From NCBI RefSeq assembly GCF_023746535.1, contig NZ_CP098747.1:1184364-1248363 (forward strand): 64,000 nucleotides of DNA, read 5' to 3'. The notes under the pieces are model-generated. The model worked only from the letters and a program-made list of their open reading frames with translations, made no database searches and was not told the origin of the DNA. A program made the translations under genes and the position numbers. Below, piece by piece: positions 1 to 9,656 of this stretch (position 1 is the first letter of the stretch; each line of letters starts with the position of its first letter). The DNA comes from Sneathiella marina (lineage in GTDB: Bacteria > Pseudomonadota > Alphaproteobacteria > Sneathiellales > Sneathiellaceae).

Positions 1-144
1 TCGAACCGTTTCATTGGAAATATCCTGGCCTCGTTCGGCCAGAAGATCTTCAACATCTCGATAGCTCAGCGTAAATCGAGCAAACAGCGATACGGCTTGC
101 TGAATAATATGAGGCGAGAAACGATGGCGCTGATAGGAGATCTT
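1..144 (-). mobile_element. IS6-family transposase remnant, cut by the window edge
   Basis: The complement strand reads about 48 codons that match the N-terminus of IS6/IS26-type transposases: a YQRHRF start region, then an IIQQAV helix, then the conserved RDVEDLLAERG and ETVR segments. The reading frame runs off the left edge, so only the N-terminal helix-turn-helix part is visible. No ATG opens the frame: the only upstream ATG (150-148) is followed at once by a TAA. The start is therefore either non-canonical or damaged by a small indel. A sequence near 207-193 could be the terminal inverted repeat, but it was not matched to a known end. The family is clear; whether the element is intact is not. 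Confidence 0.75.
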
Positions 145-207
145 TTACATCGACAAAGATTAGTACGTCATCGATTTTCTCGCCGATAAGTCAATGTGAC
201 AATACCC

Positions 208-2202
208 CTACTCTTCAGCTATAGGTCCTATTTCCAATAGAAGTTCGTCTGCGGCTATCTGATTGCCAGCGATGGCTGATATTTCAGCAACAACACCGTC
301 GATATTCGCAATAATTTCATGTTGCATTTTCATTGCTTCTAGCACGGCAAGCTTATCGCCCTTGGAAACGCTCTCCCCGGACTTTACGGCAATCTCCAAC
401 AGTAACCCATGCATTGGAGATTTTACGGAACCGCTATTATTGCCTTCATCAGTTCTGGAGTTTCTTGACGCGTTCGTCAGCAGGAGAGAGGTGTTGCCAA
501 TGGCAACATTAAGATTACCATCTGACTCCTCGTGAATTACGGCGTCAAAGCCGTGTCCTTTAACATTTAGTGTCGCGCAATTACCATCCACATTCACATC
601 ATCAACATCAATCAATTCATCTGCGATCTCGACTTGATATGACTGGCTGCCCAATGCCGTCACAGTGGATTGAACGGTTTCATCTCCGCGCATAAATGAA
701 AATACGCTCTGTAGTTTGCCTGTGCTTGACCAGTTGAGCAATTCCTGATTGAGGTCGATTGTTTCGGCTAGAGCGCGATTACGTTCGAGAGTAAATTTCA
801 AAACAGCGACAGCGGCCAGGATTTCGATTTCCTGTTGCGCCGCTTTGTAACCGCCTTCACCATAAACATCGTCAATGAAGGCTGTTGTTGCTTCGCCATT
901 CGCAAATTTCTGCTGAGACAATGTATCAATAAGGAAATCCCGGTTCGACTTTAGGCCGAATAGCGCAGAGGATTTCATCGCCTTAATCAAACGCAGCCGA
1001 GCCTGGTTACGGGTTTCTCCATGGGCGATAATTTTCGCGACCATTGGATCATAAAAAGGTGAGACGTTGCTGCCTGTCTGAATACCGCTATCCACCCGGA
1101 TATCTTTTCCTTGCGGCTCATGCCACAAGGTTACAGGACCGGTACTCGGCAGGAAGTCATTTTCTGGATCCTCCGCATACAATCGAACTTCAATGGCATG
1201 ACCATTTAGCGTTACTTCTTCCTGGGTTATGCCAAGAGGCTCTCCCGCTGCAACATTTAATTGCAACGTGACAAGATCTAGTCCGGTCACAAGCTCCGTT
1301 ACCGGATGCTCGACTTGTAAGCGGGTATTCATCTCCAGGAAATAGAAATTCCCCAATGAATCGAGCAAAAACTCAACGGTTCCAGCACCCACATAATCTA
1401 CTGCCTTTGCCGCGTCGACAGCCGCCTTTCCCATTCTCGCCCGTAGTTCCTCCGTCATCACGGGGCAGGGTGATTCTTCTACTATCTTTTGATGGCGTCG
1501 TTGCACTGAGCAATCCCGCTCGCCAAGGTGAATTGTATTACCAAAGGTGTCGGCGAAAATTTGTATTTCTACATGACGTGGTTGTTGTACGGCTTTTTCA
1601 ATTATTAGTTCACTGGATCCGAACGCATTTTGCGCTTCAGATCGAGCTAGTTGTATCGCTCCAGGCAGGTCATTATCGTTGAACACCAATCGCATACCAC
1701 GGCCCCCGCCGCCCGCTGCGGCCTTAACCATTATTGGAAAACCGATGGCCATACTCTCATCGATTAGGCGCTCGTCACTTTGGTCCTCTCCCTGGTACCC
1801 CGGAACACATGGTATATTTGCCTTAATCATTGCTCGTTTTGACCGCGCTTTGTCACCCATTACATCAATCGCGTGTTCAGGTGGGCCGACAAATACCAGG
1901 CCAGCTTCATTTACTGCTTTCGAGAAAGCCGAATTTTCGGACAGGAAACCGTATCCAGGGTGAATGGCTTCAGCGCCGGATATTTTTGCGGCATCGATAA
2001 TTTTTTCGATGACCAGATAAGACTCTCCAACTGGCGAACCGCCGATATGAATTTTGTCATCTGCAAATTTTACATGGGGCGCCGTTTTGTCCGCATCTGA
2101 GTAAACAGCGATAGTCCGTAAACCCAATTCTTTAGCAGTTCGCATAATTCGAAGGGCAATTTCACCGCGATTGGCGACGAGTAACGAGGAAAATTCTTTC
2201 AT
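208..2202 (-). CDS. Acyl-CoA carboxylase alpha subunit (biotin carboxylase plus biotin carrier)
   Basis: Carboxylates biotin with ATP and bicarbonate, then carries the carboxyl group to the beta subunit encoded just upstream. Domains in order: biotin carboxylase N-domain (LLVANRGEIA near residue 10), ATP-grasp with a glycine-rich loop (KAAAGGGGRGM, about 160-170), the catalytic EMNTRLQVEH segment (about 290-299), a biotin carboxylase C-domain, a linker, and a C-terminal biotinyl domain with the EAMKM motif (Lys near 625). The length of 664 residues is normal for methylcrotonyl-, geranyl- or propionyl-CoA carboxylase alpha chains. The ATG at 2202 is chosen over one at 2217 because AGGAGA lies six bases before it and the earlier ATG sits inside the beta subunit's stop. 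Last gene of the operon. The AtuA neighbour favours an AtuF-like role; the substrate is inferred. Confidence 0.9.
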   Translation of the reverse strand: MKEFSSLLVANRGEIALRIMRTAKELGLRTIAVYSDADKTAPHVKFADDKIHIGGSPVGESYLVIEKIIDAAKISGAEAIHPGYGFLSENSAFSKAVNEAGLVFVGPPEHAIDVMGDKARSKRAMIKANIPCVPGYQGEDQSDERLIDESMAIGFPIMVKAAAGGGGRGMRLVFNDNDLPGAIQLARSEAQNAFGSSELIIEKAVQQPRHVEIQIFADTFGNTIHLGERDCSVQRRHQKIVEESPCPVMTEELRARMGKAAVDAAKAVDYVGAGTVEFLLDSLGNFYFLEMNTRLQVEHPVTELVTGLDLVTLQLNVAAGEPLGITQEEVTLNGHAIEVRLYAEDPENDFLPSTGPVTLWHEPQGKDIRVDSGIQTGSNVSPFYDPMVAKIIAHGETRNQARLRLIKAMKSSALFGLKSNRDFLIDTLSQQKFANGEATTAFIDDVYGEGGYKAAQQEIEILAAVAVLKFTLERNRALAETIDLNQELLNWSSTGKLQSVFSFMRGDETVQSTVTALGSQSYQVEIADELIDVDDVNVDGNCATLNVKGHGFDAVIHEESDGNLNVAIGNTSLLLTNASRNSRTDEGNNSGSVKSPMHGLLLEIAVKSGESVSKGDKLAVLEAMKMQHEIIANIDGVVAEISAIAGNQIAADELLLEIGPIAEE

Positions 2203-2213
2203 ATTCAGTCTCC

Positions 2214-3836
2214 TCACATTCTCGAGACGCCAAAGGCGTTCGGCTGTAAGTCACGATTACGGCCTTCAAGGCAGGTTTCAAGAGCAAAACCAATTACATT
2301 GCGACTGTCACGGGGATCAATTACACCATGATCGAGAACACGCCCAGATGTGTAAAAGGCACTTTCCTGTTTGGTGAAATAGTCATAAATTCGTTTCTCT
2401 TCTCGCATGATCAACTCCTGATCGACAGGTTCGCCGCGACGTTCTGCTGCTGCTGTGATAATTTGACCCATTGTCTTTGATGCTTGTTCTCCACCCATGA
2501 CTTGCGATGTTGAGTTCGGCCATGAAAATAAGAAGTCTGGCTCATAGGCATATCCACACATGCCATAATTTCCGGCTCCGTAGCTTGCACTGATGTAAAG
2601 CGAGATTTTTGGCACTCTAATGTTAGAGACTGCCTGTATCATTTTGGCACCATGCTTGATCATTCCGGCTTGCTCATATTCGGTTCCCACCATGTACCCT
2701 GTCGTATTGTGGAGGAAAATAATGGGTAGATTGGCAGAGTCACACAATTGAAAAAACTGGGCGGCTTTCGTTGCTCCCTGCGGATCAATAGGGCCATTGT
2801 TTCCGATCATTGCACATGGATATCCCATGACACTTGTCTGAACGCAAACGGTCGCGGCACCATAGCGTGGTTTGAATTCTTCAAAATCCGATCCGTCGAC
2901 CAGTCGGGCGATAACCTCTCTGGTATCGAACGAAGCCTTATAATCCTTTGGCACCACTCCGATCAGTTCGTCAGGATCATATAGTGGGGGATCAAATGGG
3001 CGTCGTTTCGGTGGCTTTGCACGAGTATTCCAGTTAAGGCGACCAACAATGTCACGCGCAATCTCAAGACCGTGAGTGTCATCTTCAGCCAAATATTCCA
3101 CCAAACCAGAAGTAGTTGAATGCATTTCAGTACCGCCAAGCTGTCGCTCGTCGGCAACCTCACCCGTTGCCGCCTTTACGAGGGCAGCACCAGCAAGGGC
3201 AGCCAAACCATTTTCCTTCACACCTATTACATAGTCTGACATTCCTGGCATGTACGCGCCACCTGCTGTGGAAGGACCATGCAGCACCACCATGGTCGGA
3301 ATCCCTGCCGCGCTTAGTCGCGCAAGATTTTTGAACATACCTCCGGAGCCAGCCCAGCTTTCTACCAGAAACGTTGTTAGATCGGCGCCGGCGCTCTCGA
3401 CTAGATGTACAAGGGGTAGTTTCTGCCGCCGCGCTATTTCCTGGAGGCTAATAATAGTCGGCATCGTCGTCTTGGTCATGGATCCAGCGCGGATGCCGCT
3501 ATCATCAACCCAGATCATACATCGGACGCCCTTGATAAAGCCAATCCCGCAAATCAGGTTTGCACCGGGAATACTTGTCTCAGGATTGTCGTCTTCTACA
3601 AGATAGTTCGCCAGAGAATGTAGCTGCAAAAAAGGAAGGCCAGGGTCCAGTAAACGTGACAACCGTTCATGGGGTGGAATTTGCCCCCTTTTTTCAAATA
3701 CCGGGCGCCGTTTGTTAGAGGTTGTCACGGCACGCTGTTCCAGGCTGCGCAGTGTTTCAATTGCAGCCAAACTGTCAGCATGGTTCTTGTTGTACGTATC
3801 TGAATTGGTGTTTACACGCGATTTGAAAATAGACAT
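2214..3836 (-). CDS. Acyl-CoA carboxylase beta subunit (carboxyltransferase)
   Basis: Transfers the carboxyl group from carboxybiotin to an acyl-CoA. It has the two crotonase-like carboxyltransferase halves, including STAGGAYMPGMSD in the first and GAGNYGMCG in the second. At 540 residues it is normal for MCC/GCC beta subunits. The segment around VESAGADLTTF lacks the RQDEVFPDRDHFG signature I associate with genuine methylcrotonyl-CoA carboxylases, so geranyl-CoA carboxylase (AtuC) or another branched enoyl-CoA is at least as likely. The start at 3836 overlaps the stop of the preceding gene by one base (TAATG), implying translational coupling; a further upstream in-frame start would lie inside the atuA-like gene and is not used. 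Substrate specificity is inference. Confidence 0.88.
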   Translation of the reverse strand: MSIFKSRVNTNSDTYNKNHADSLAAIETLRSLEQRAVTTSNKRRPVFEKRGQIPPHERLSRLLDPGLPFLQLHSLANYLVEDDNPETSIPGANLICGIGFIKGVRCMIWVDDSGIRAGSMTKTTMPTIISLQEIARRQKLPLVHLVESAGADLTTFLVESWAGSGGMFKNLARLSAAGIPTMVVLHGPSTAGGAYMPGMSDYVIGVKENGLAALAGAALVKAATGEVADERQLGGTEMHSTTSGLVEYLAEDDTHGLEIARDIVGRLNWNTRAKPPKRRPFDPPLYDPDELIGVVPKDYKASFDTREVIARLVDGSDFEEFKPRYGAATVCVQTSVMGYPCAMIGNNGPIDPQGATKAAQFFQLCDSANLPIIFLHNTTGYMVGTEYEQAGMIKHGAKMIQAVSNIRVPKISLYISASYGAGNYGMCGYAYEPDFLFSWPNSTSQVMGGEQASKTMGQIITAAAERRGEPVDQELIMREEKRIYDYFTKQESAFYTSGRVLDHGVIDPRDSRNVIGFALETCLEGRNRDLQPNAFGVSRM

Positions 3837-5653
3837 TAGCTTAGAGTCTCCGCTAGTGTGGAGGGAATAGGAATAGGGGTTTGCAATAGAATCTGGGCGT
3901 AACATTTCCCTTGCGGATCATTTCTTAAACTGGCGATACCTCCGCCGCCTAAAACGTCATGGAGAACAAAATTCATGGCGTTAGTACCAGGTAAAAAATA
4001 GCGATCCACCGAGTTTTCTTTGGGTGTCTGGAGAAAGTGTGAAAAACGTTCCGCGATTTCCTGACTTGTTAGCACCTGCCAAATCCATGGAGCGAATTCC
4101 GCTGAACGAGGAAAGATGCCAATATTGGCTTTGTTTCCCTTATCGCCGGATCGCCCCAAAGCTAGTTTTATAAGAGGTACCTTTTGCATTGAAAGGGTAA
4201 GTTCTGGAAGGTTGGTCTCAGGCTGTTCAGGTATACAGGTTTGATTAGTATCAATTGCATCACTATCCATCTCGTTGACAGTATGTGTCTCACCGTTGAG
4301 ACAAACTGAAACAGGAACATCTTTTTTCGCAATCAATAGAGAAAAAAGTCGAACGACCGGTGACGGCTTCGGTCTGCTTCCTGAAAAGAGTGCTAGGCCG
4401 GGCGGTGCTGCCAATGCTAAGCCAGAGCCTTCTTTCAACACCAGTGACGTCGATTGTGGATCCTGATGCTTAACCGCAATTTTGAGTGTGACTTCCCGTG
4501 ATCCAGTGTTTTTAGCTGCAGCACCGTAATGACTTTCATCTCCCATCACTTCAGTCAAGACTTCGTCAAAATCAGCGATGTTTTGAGCACGTAGTTTATT
4601 GCGCGCGCGCTGGAGGGTGGCATCTGCGAAACTTCGTGCTTTTGCCGCGGCATTTTCTCCTATGAAAAACCACACCGTTGCAATACGCCAGCCATCGTAG
4701 AAGGTCGCACTTGCCTTGTAATTGGCTGGCGCCGCCCTACCTTTTGCACCGGTCACCGATACCCTGTTATTACCCAGCTGTATAAGTTCTACTTGGGAAA
4801 AATCACAGATTACATCGGGCAAAATATAGGCTTGGGGATCGCCAATTTCATAAAGCATTTGCTCACCCACCGTTCCGGTTGTCACTGCGCCACCACTGTT
4901 ATCTGGTTTACCGACAACGAAGGCGCCATCCTTGGATATGTCTGCAATCGGATAGCCCGCATCATGAAGAGAGTCCGCCATCTCTTCCCAATCGGTGTAG
5001 TTTCCGCCTGTGGCCTGCGGTCCGCATTCCAGAATATGGCCGGCGAGGCTACCGCCAGACAATGCGTCATAATCGTTTCGTGACCAGCCAAATTCGTGAA
5101 TACAAGCGCCAAGCGTTACAGCGCTGTCAACGCATCGGCCTGTGATAACAATATCGGCTCCCTGGTTTAATGCTTCCGCGATCGGAAAAGCGCCAAGATA
5201 GGCGTTTATACTAGCGACTGTCTCTGGCTCCGGAAAACATTCACCGGAAAACATTTCCTTTACATTTGACGCTTGCAATTCTTCTTTGCGGCTGAGGAGA
5301 TTATCTCCCAAAACCGTTGCGACTTTTAAACCAAGTTGTAATTCATCTATCAGTGCTTGAACTGCCTTTGCGCATGCCTGCGGGTTCATCCCACCAGCAT
5401 TGGAGATAACTTTGATACCCTGACGAGAAATTTCCTTCAGATTTTGTTTAAGAGCGCCGGAGACGAAGTCTGTGGCATAGCCAAGGTCTGGGTCTTTGGC
5501 AATTGCTCTCGCCATAATCGACATCGTAATTTCCGCCAAATAGTCGAAAACCAGGTAGTCAAGGTCCCCCTGTTTGAGCAACTGCGGTACCGCGATATCG
5601 GAATCGCCCCAATATCCACTAGCACCTCCAATTTTCAAGGTTTTTTTGCTCAT
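3836..5653 (-). CDS. atuA: AtuA family protein (DUF1446, acyclic terpene utilisation)
   Basis: A 605-residue protein of the AtuA family, whose members accompany geranyl-CoA-type carboxylases but whose biochemical role is not established. The N-terminus KKTLKIGGASGYWGDS, the SNAGGMNP segment (about residues 85-92) and ITGRCVDSAVTLGA (about 170-183) are family hallmarks. About the last 110 residues form the extra C-terminal AtuA-like domain, containing LALGRSGDKGNKANIG. A fair ribosome site (GAGGAA) lies 10-15 bases before the ATG. It is flanked by the enoyl-CoA hydratase-like gene and the carboxylase beta gene on the same strand. Soluble, no signal peptide. Family assignment is strong, function is only by association. 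Confidence 0.85.
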   Translation of the reverse strand: MSKKTLKIGGASGYWGDSDIAVPQLLKQGDLDYLVFDYLAEITMSIMARAIAKDPDLGYATDFVSGALKQNLKEISRQGIKVISNAGGMNPQACAKAVQALIDELQLGLKVATVLGDNLLSRKEELQASNVKEMFSGECFPEPETVASINAYLGAFPIAEALNQGADIVITGRCVDSAVTLGACIHEFGWSRNDYDALSGGSLAGHILECGPQATGGNYTDWEEMADSLHDAGYPIADISKDGAFVVGKPDNSGGAVTTGTVGEQMLYEIGDPQAYILPDVICDFSQVELIQLGNNRVSVTGAKGRAAPANYKASATFYDGWRIATVWFFIGENAAAKARSFADATLQRARNKLRAQNIADFDEVLTEVMGDESHYGAAAKNTGSREVTLKIAVKHQDPQSTSLVLKEGSGLALAAPPGLALFSGSRPKPSPVVRLFSLLIAKKDVPVSVCLNGETHTVNEMDSDAIDTNQTCIPEQPETNLPELTLSMQKVPLIKLALGRSGDKGNKANIGIFPRSAEFAPWIWQVLTSQEIAERFSHFLQTPKENSVDRYFLPGTNAMNFVLHDVLGGGGIASLRNDPQGKCYAQILLQTPIPIPSTLAETLS

Positions 5654-5691
5654 CAGAAATAATTCCTCTTGAGATTGTGACAGGTCATTCC

Positions 5692-6453
5692 TCAGGCCCT
5701 GTGAAAATAGTCATGAATTTGCTTTTTCATCTCGGGTCTCTGTCCCATTGCGTGTTGTATATCCCTTTCCGCATCAAGTTGAGCATCCAGACCCGTCTCA
5801 CAAGCCTTGTTTATCAAGCGCTTGGAAGCGGCAATGGCTTGATGGGATTTGGTGGCCAGATCGAGGGCAATTTGAGTGGCTTTCTCGGCCAGGATTTCGT
5901 CATCAAATATTTTCCAAAAGAGGCCCCATGTATGTGCTTCTTCTGCCGTTATTCGATCCTCAAGCAAAATGGCCGCCGATGCACGTATGCGTCCTGCGAT
6001 TGTCGGTAAAATCAAAGAGTTACCACCATCCGGCACCAAACTTAAACCGACGAACGGCTCGTACAGATAAGCTGAGCGGGCAGCGATAACGATGTCACCT
6101 GAAAGGGCAATAGCGACTGATACACCAGCGCATGGCCCATTTATAGAAGAGACAATTGGCAATCTGGAGGCCCGCATTCTCCGGATGAGGGGATTAAAAT
6201 GCCTGTCCAGAACTTCGTAAAGATTGGGTGCTTCGTCGGTTGGTATTGTTGATAGGTCATATCCGGCACCAAATGCTCTGCCACTACCAGTCAATATGGC
6301 GGACCGAACATTTCGATCATCTTCAATGCGGTCCAGTGCGTCGGATAACTCATCGGCTGTCTCATTCCGCATCGCATTCAGTTTGTCGGGACGCAATACT
6401 GTAAGACGGGCAACGCCTTCTTCGATATGGACGGATATGTCACTATATTTCAT
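5692..6453 (-). CDS. Enoyl-CoA hydratase/isomerase family protein, PaaG-like
   Basis: Crotonase-fold enzyme of about 253 residues acting on acyl-CoA thioesters. The oxyanion-hole segments are visible as GRAFGAGYDLS (58-68) and SINGPCAGVSVA (103-114). The position of the first catalytic glutamate of true hydratases appears to hold Ala114. A VPDGG segment (Asp142) resembles isomerases of the PaaG/ECI type. An isomerase or atypical hydratase role is therefore more likely than a standard beta-oxidation hydratase. The ATG at 6453 follows an AGGTG site, while an upstream in-frame ATG at 6495 has no such site. It sits 58 bases after livK-like and 38 before atuA, within the operon. Confidence 0.8.
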   Translation of the reverse strand: MKYSDISVHIEEGVARLTVLRPDKLNAMRNETADELSDALDRIEDDRNVRSAILTGSGRAFGAGYDLSTIPTDEAPNLYEVLDRHFNPLIRRMRASRLPIVSSINGPCAGVSVAIALSGDIVIAARSAYLYEPFVGLSLVPDGGNSLILPTIAGRIRASAAILLEDRITAEEAHTWGLFWKIFDDEILAEKATQIALDLATKSHQAIAASKRLINKACETGLDAQLDAERDIQHAMGQRPEMKKQIHDYFHRA

Positions 6454-6511
6454 TTGATACACCTGGGTTGTGCGTTGGCGGGTTGCGTTTATCAACCCGC
6501 CATTGCAATGC

Positions 6512-7687
6512 TCAATATTGGGTGAATTCTGTTACCGGAGTAACGGTTTGCTTCGCGGGGTCGATTTCGAGCACGCGAACCGCGGTAGCTGAAATATGGC
6601 GATCCTTGGCGAATGTGAGAGGCAGCGTCACGCCAGAAGTATCGAATTCTTCACCGGATTCAATTTTCTCGACGGCGCAAGCACGGGTTGGGTTTTCGCC
6701 GCAACGGCGTATAGCTTCGATCATGATGCGGGTTGCCACATAGCCGGTCATGGAATAGCGGTTTAACGCTTTCATTTCCTCTTCCGTCAGAGCAGCTTTT
6801 GCAGAATTCATAAATTTAACGGAACCCTCGGATCCCATTGGGGAAATATAATCGCCACTGAAATATGTATACCCGTAAGGTGCTGAAAGTTTCATGATTG
6901 GAGGGAGCGTTGATGTTGGCACCGTTGCAATTTCCAGTGGCAGTTTGAATTTACTGGCCTCTTTTAGCATCGCGGGTATTTCAGTAGTAACGCCGCCTAT
7001 AATCACGACATTTGATTTTGCGGCACGGGTTTTAAGTATTTCAGCACCAAAATCTTTTTGACCCCGTTTGTACCGAATTGGTTCCGCTGCATCTGCCTTG
7101 AATTCACTGACCGCCCTGTCAAATGCTTCTTCAACTTGCTTTCCAAAGTCATCATCTTGCCTAATAACACCAAACTTCTCGTTTTCGGGTTTGCGGTTTT
7201 TGTGAATGTAATCCAACTGGGCAAATAACAAGTCCTGATAGGAGGCGCCAATCATAAAAACTGTTGGTTTTATCGGATCCACTGCAGCTTTCAACGGCGA
7301 GAACGATACAATCGCGGGAATACCCTCTTCTTCAAGGACGGGAAGGATCGCAGCTGTTCCTGCGCCAGCGCCGGTCCCGATCAGCCCAAACACACCCTCA
7401 TCAATATGTTTGCGCAGACCCTGAACAGTGCGGGCCGGAATATAACCGTCATCCTCAGTTTTAATTACGATGATACGTCCATTGACGCCGCCACTCGCAT
7501 TGGCTTCCGCCGCTGCAACTACAGACCCAAAATGGGCGGCGCGTCCAACAAGAGCCGCGGAGCTGGTCATTGGCAGAATATTACCGATGATGATCTCTTT
7601 GTCAGTCACACCGGGTTCAGCAGAAGCGGTTGCACTGCTTGCGAGCAATGCCAACGCCCCGATTAATGTTGATTTACATAGTTTCAT
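6512..7687 (-). CDS. livK: Liv-type ABC transporter periplasmic binding protein
   Basis: Receptor of the branched-chain amino acid/amide ABC importer class (type 1 periplasmic binding fold). A signal peptide of about 23 residues (charged MKLCK start, hydrophobic core, ATASAEP cleavage region) is followed by GVTDKEIIIGNILPMT, the typical first strand of LivK-like receptors. Total length of 391 residues is normal. It is encoded last of the importer genes in the operon, 37 bases after livM, among acyl-CoA catabolic genes. Its ligand is therefore more likely the organic acid or terpenoid-like substrate of this locus than an amino acid. That ligand is inference. Confidence 0.85.
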   Translation of the reverse strand: MKLCKSTLIGALALLASSATASAEPGVTDKEIIIGNILPMTSSAALVGRAAHFGSVVAAAEANASGGVNGRIIVIKTEDDGYIPARTVQGLRKHIDEGVFGLIGTGAGAGTAAILPVLEEEGIPAIVSFSPLKAAVDPIKPTVFMIGASYQDLLFAQLDYIHKNRKPENEKFGVIRQDDDFGKQVEEAFDRAVSEFKADAAEPIRYKRGQKDFGAEILKTRAAKSNVVIIGGVTTEIPAMLKEASKFKLPLEIATVPTSTLPPIMKLSAPYGYTYFSGDYISPMGSEGSVKFMNSAKAALTEEEMKALNRYSMTGYVATRIMIEAIRRCGENPTRACAVEKIESGEEFDTSGVTLPLTFAKDRHISATAVRVLEIDPAKQTVTPVTEFTQY

Positions 7688-7724
7688 TTTTTTTCTCCCT
7701 TTAGTTACCCGGCCGCTTTCCGTA

Positions 7725-8771
7725 TCACACAGACAATGGCCAATGGGTCCAGTAACGCTTCACATCTTGCCAAAGACCAATAAGTCCGTGAGGTTTGAGA
7801 CGAAGCATAATGATGATCGCCAGCCCGGTAAGAAGCCCGCGAAGTTCATAAATGTAAGTAGAAAGCAGATCGGTAATTCCAGAAGGCAACAGATCAATCA
7901 CCTCACGTGTGGCTTCTGGTAATAGGACAATAAAAATAGCTCCAAGTATGGCGCCGGGCACTGAACCCAACCCACCGACAATAATCATCGCCAATGCTTC
8001 AACGGATAGAAGAAGATTAAATAGATCGACATTGATAAACTGAAATTGGAAGGCCATGAGACCGCCAGCAATTCCGACAATGAAGGACGAAACTACAAAA
8101 GCGATTAGTTTATATCGGGTGAGGCTGATGCCCATCATACGCGCGGCAATGTCGTGATCACGTATAGCCGTGAAGGCGCGTCCCACACGGGATCTCAAGA
8201 TGTTCAGGGCGGCTACTGCCGTAAGCACTGTAATCGCCAGGGCCAAATAATATAGCTGTGCGGGTGATGAAAGATCGAGACCGAGAAAGTCCAGATTTTC
8301 TATGCGGACGCCATATGGTCCGTGAGTTATGTCCTCGGCATATAGAAGGAAATGAGTAATGATAAAGGAAAAAGCCATTGTCGTGATGGCTAGATACAGC
8401 CCTTTCAATCTTAATGACGGTATGCCAACGACAAGACTGAGAAGTGCAGCCATGACACCCGATGCCAGCAGTGCAAGTTCGGGTGGCCAGGAATAATCCG
8501 TAATTAGAAGTCCTGTCGTATAGCATCCCGCGGCCAGAAAACCCGCTTGCCCTAATGAAATCAAGCCGGTAACTCCGGTTAGAAGGTTCAGCCCAATTGC
8601 GCCAATTGCCGCAATAAAAACCGTGATAGCAAGGGCCAGGAAGTAATTGCTCGCCAGAATTGGGAAGGTCACCAGGATTAGAAGTAAAATTCCAATCCAG
8701 TGCCAAACAGTCCTACTGTCGGAAAGTTTTACATGGGTCGAATAGGTCTCTATGTAATGACCGGTTCTCAT
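7725..8771 (-). CDS. livM: Liv-type ABC transporter permease (LivM family)
   Basis: Inner-membrane permease of 348 residues with about eight or nine hydrophobic segments. The LNLLTGVTGLISLGQAGFLA stretch (about residues 63-82) is the signature of LivM proteins, and the C-terminal part has the AMIIVGGLGSVPGA loop. Its ATG overlaps the livH stop by one base (TGATG), so the two permeases are translationally coupled. It works with LivH as the heterodimeric channel energised by LivG and LivF. Substrate unknown, see the livK-like receptor. Confidence 0.9.
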   Translation of the reverse strand: MRTGHYIETYSTHVKLSDSRTVWHWIGILLLILVTFPILASNYFLALAITVFIAAIGAIGLNLLTGVTGLISLGQAGFLAAGCYTTGLLITDYSWPPELALLASGVMAALLSLVVGIPSLRLKGLYLAITTMAFSFIITHFLLYAEDITHGPYGVRIENLDFLGLDLSSPAQLYYLALAITVLTAVAALNILRSRVGRAFTAIRDHDIAARMMGISLTRYKLIAFVVSSFIVGIAGGLMAFQFQFINVDLFNLLLSVEALAMIIVGGLGSVPGAILGAIFIVLLPEATREVIDLLPSGITDLLSTYIYELRGLLTGLAIIIMLRLKPHGLIGLWQDVKRYWTHWPLSV

Positions 8772-9643
8772 CAGACGCGCTCCAGTTCTTTTTCGCCAAA
8801 CAGGCCGTAGGGTTTGATCATCAGGACAACAATGATGACGATAAATCCGGATATTTCCTTCAGGCCATGGCCTATGTATCCTTCGGAGAGCTCTCCGATG
8901 ACACCAATGATCAGACCTCCAAATCCGGAGCCAATTGGTGAATCCAGCCCGCCCAGAATTGTTGCTGGAAAGGACCTCAGCCCCTGGAACCAGATATCAG
9001 GAGCGCGAGAAAACATGATGGAAAATGTGATGCCAGCCAGACCGGATATTATGGCTGAGATAGCCCATGCGAGGGCGGATACACGTCGAACATCGACACC
9101 CATCAAGAGGGCGGATGTTTCATCCATAGCCGTTGCGCGCATGGCAACACCAACACGGGTAAACCGGAAGAACAAGTAAACGGTAGCGGAAACTGTAAAA
9201 AACAGAATTATGGCGGCCAACTGCTCGCTATAGAGAACCACCGGACCAATTTCTATTAAACCGCCCGAAATGGACGATTCAAAACTTTCAGCATCCACGC
9301 CCCAGATCATGTGAATACCGCTTCGCAAAGTAGCGGCAAGCCCAATCGTAACCATGACAATTGTGAAAATCGGCTGGCCGATCATCGGGCGTATCACCAG
9401 TCTTTCGGTTAAAACGCCTACTATTGCTGCTACGATAATTGACGCGAGAATCAGAATGGGGAAAGGTAAGGGAAGTGCGTTTCCAAGACTCCAGCTCAAA
9501 TAGGCAACCAACATCATTACTTCGCCTTGAGCAAAATTTAAAACCCCTGTTGTTTTAAAGATAATCGCGAAGGAAACAGCAATCAGTCCATAGATCGATC
9601 CGATGACAAGGCCGGAGGCAATAAGATTTAATAATAGATCCAT
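8771..9643 (-). CDS. livH: Liv-type ABC transporter permease (LivH family)
   Basis: Second membrane subunit, about 290 residues, highly hydrophobic. It has the N-terminal LIASGLVIGSIYGLIAVSFA helix and GVLNFAQGEVMM motif of LivH proteins, and the ATILGGLDSPIGSGFGG loop near the C-terminus. The ATG at 9643 is preferred: a GGGA element lies just before it. An in-frame ATG at 9676 would start inside the end of the acyl-CoA ligase gene. The 13-base gap from that ligase and the one-base overlap with livM place it firmly in the operon. Confidence 0.9.
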   Translation of the reverse strand: MDLLLNLIASGLVIGSIYGLIAVSFAIIFKTTGVLNFAQGEVMMLVAYLSWSLGNALPLPFPILILASIIVAAIVGVLTERLVIRPMIGQPIFTIVMVTIGLAATLRSGIHMIWGVDAESFESSISGGLIEIGPVVLYSEQLAAIILFFTVSATVYLFFRFTRVGVAMRATAMDETSALLMGVDVRRVSALAWAISAIISGLAGITFSIMFSRAPDIWFQGLRSFPATILGGLDSPIGSGFGGLIIGVIGELSEGYIGHGLKEISGFIVIIVVLMIKPYGLFGEKELERV

Positions 9644-9656
9644 GTCGCAATCCCTA

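Noticed and set aside
5677-6089. Plus-strand frames opposite the enoyl-CoA hydratase-like gene
   Set aside because: They mirror the real gene on the other strand and show no family features; the same applies to similar frames across the window.
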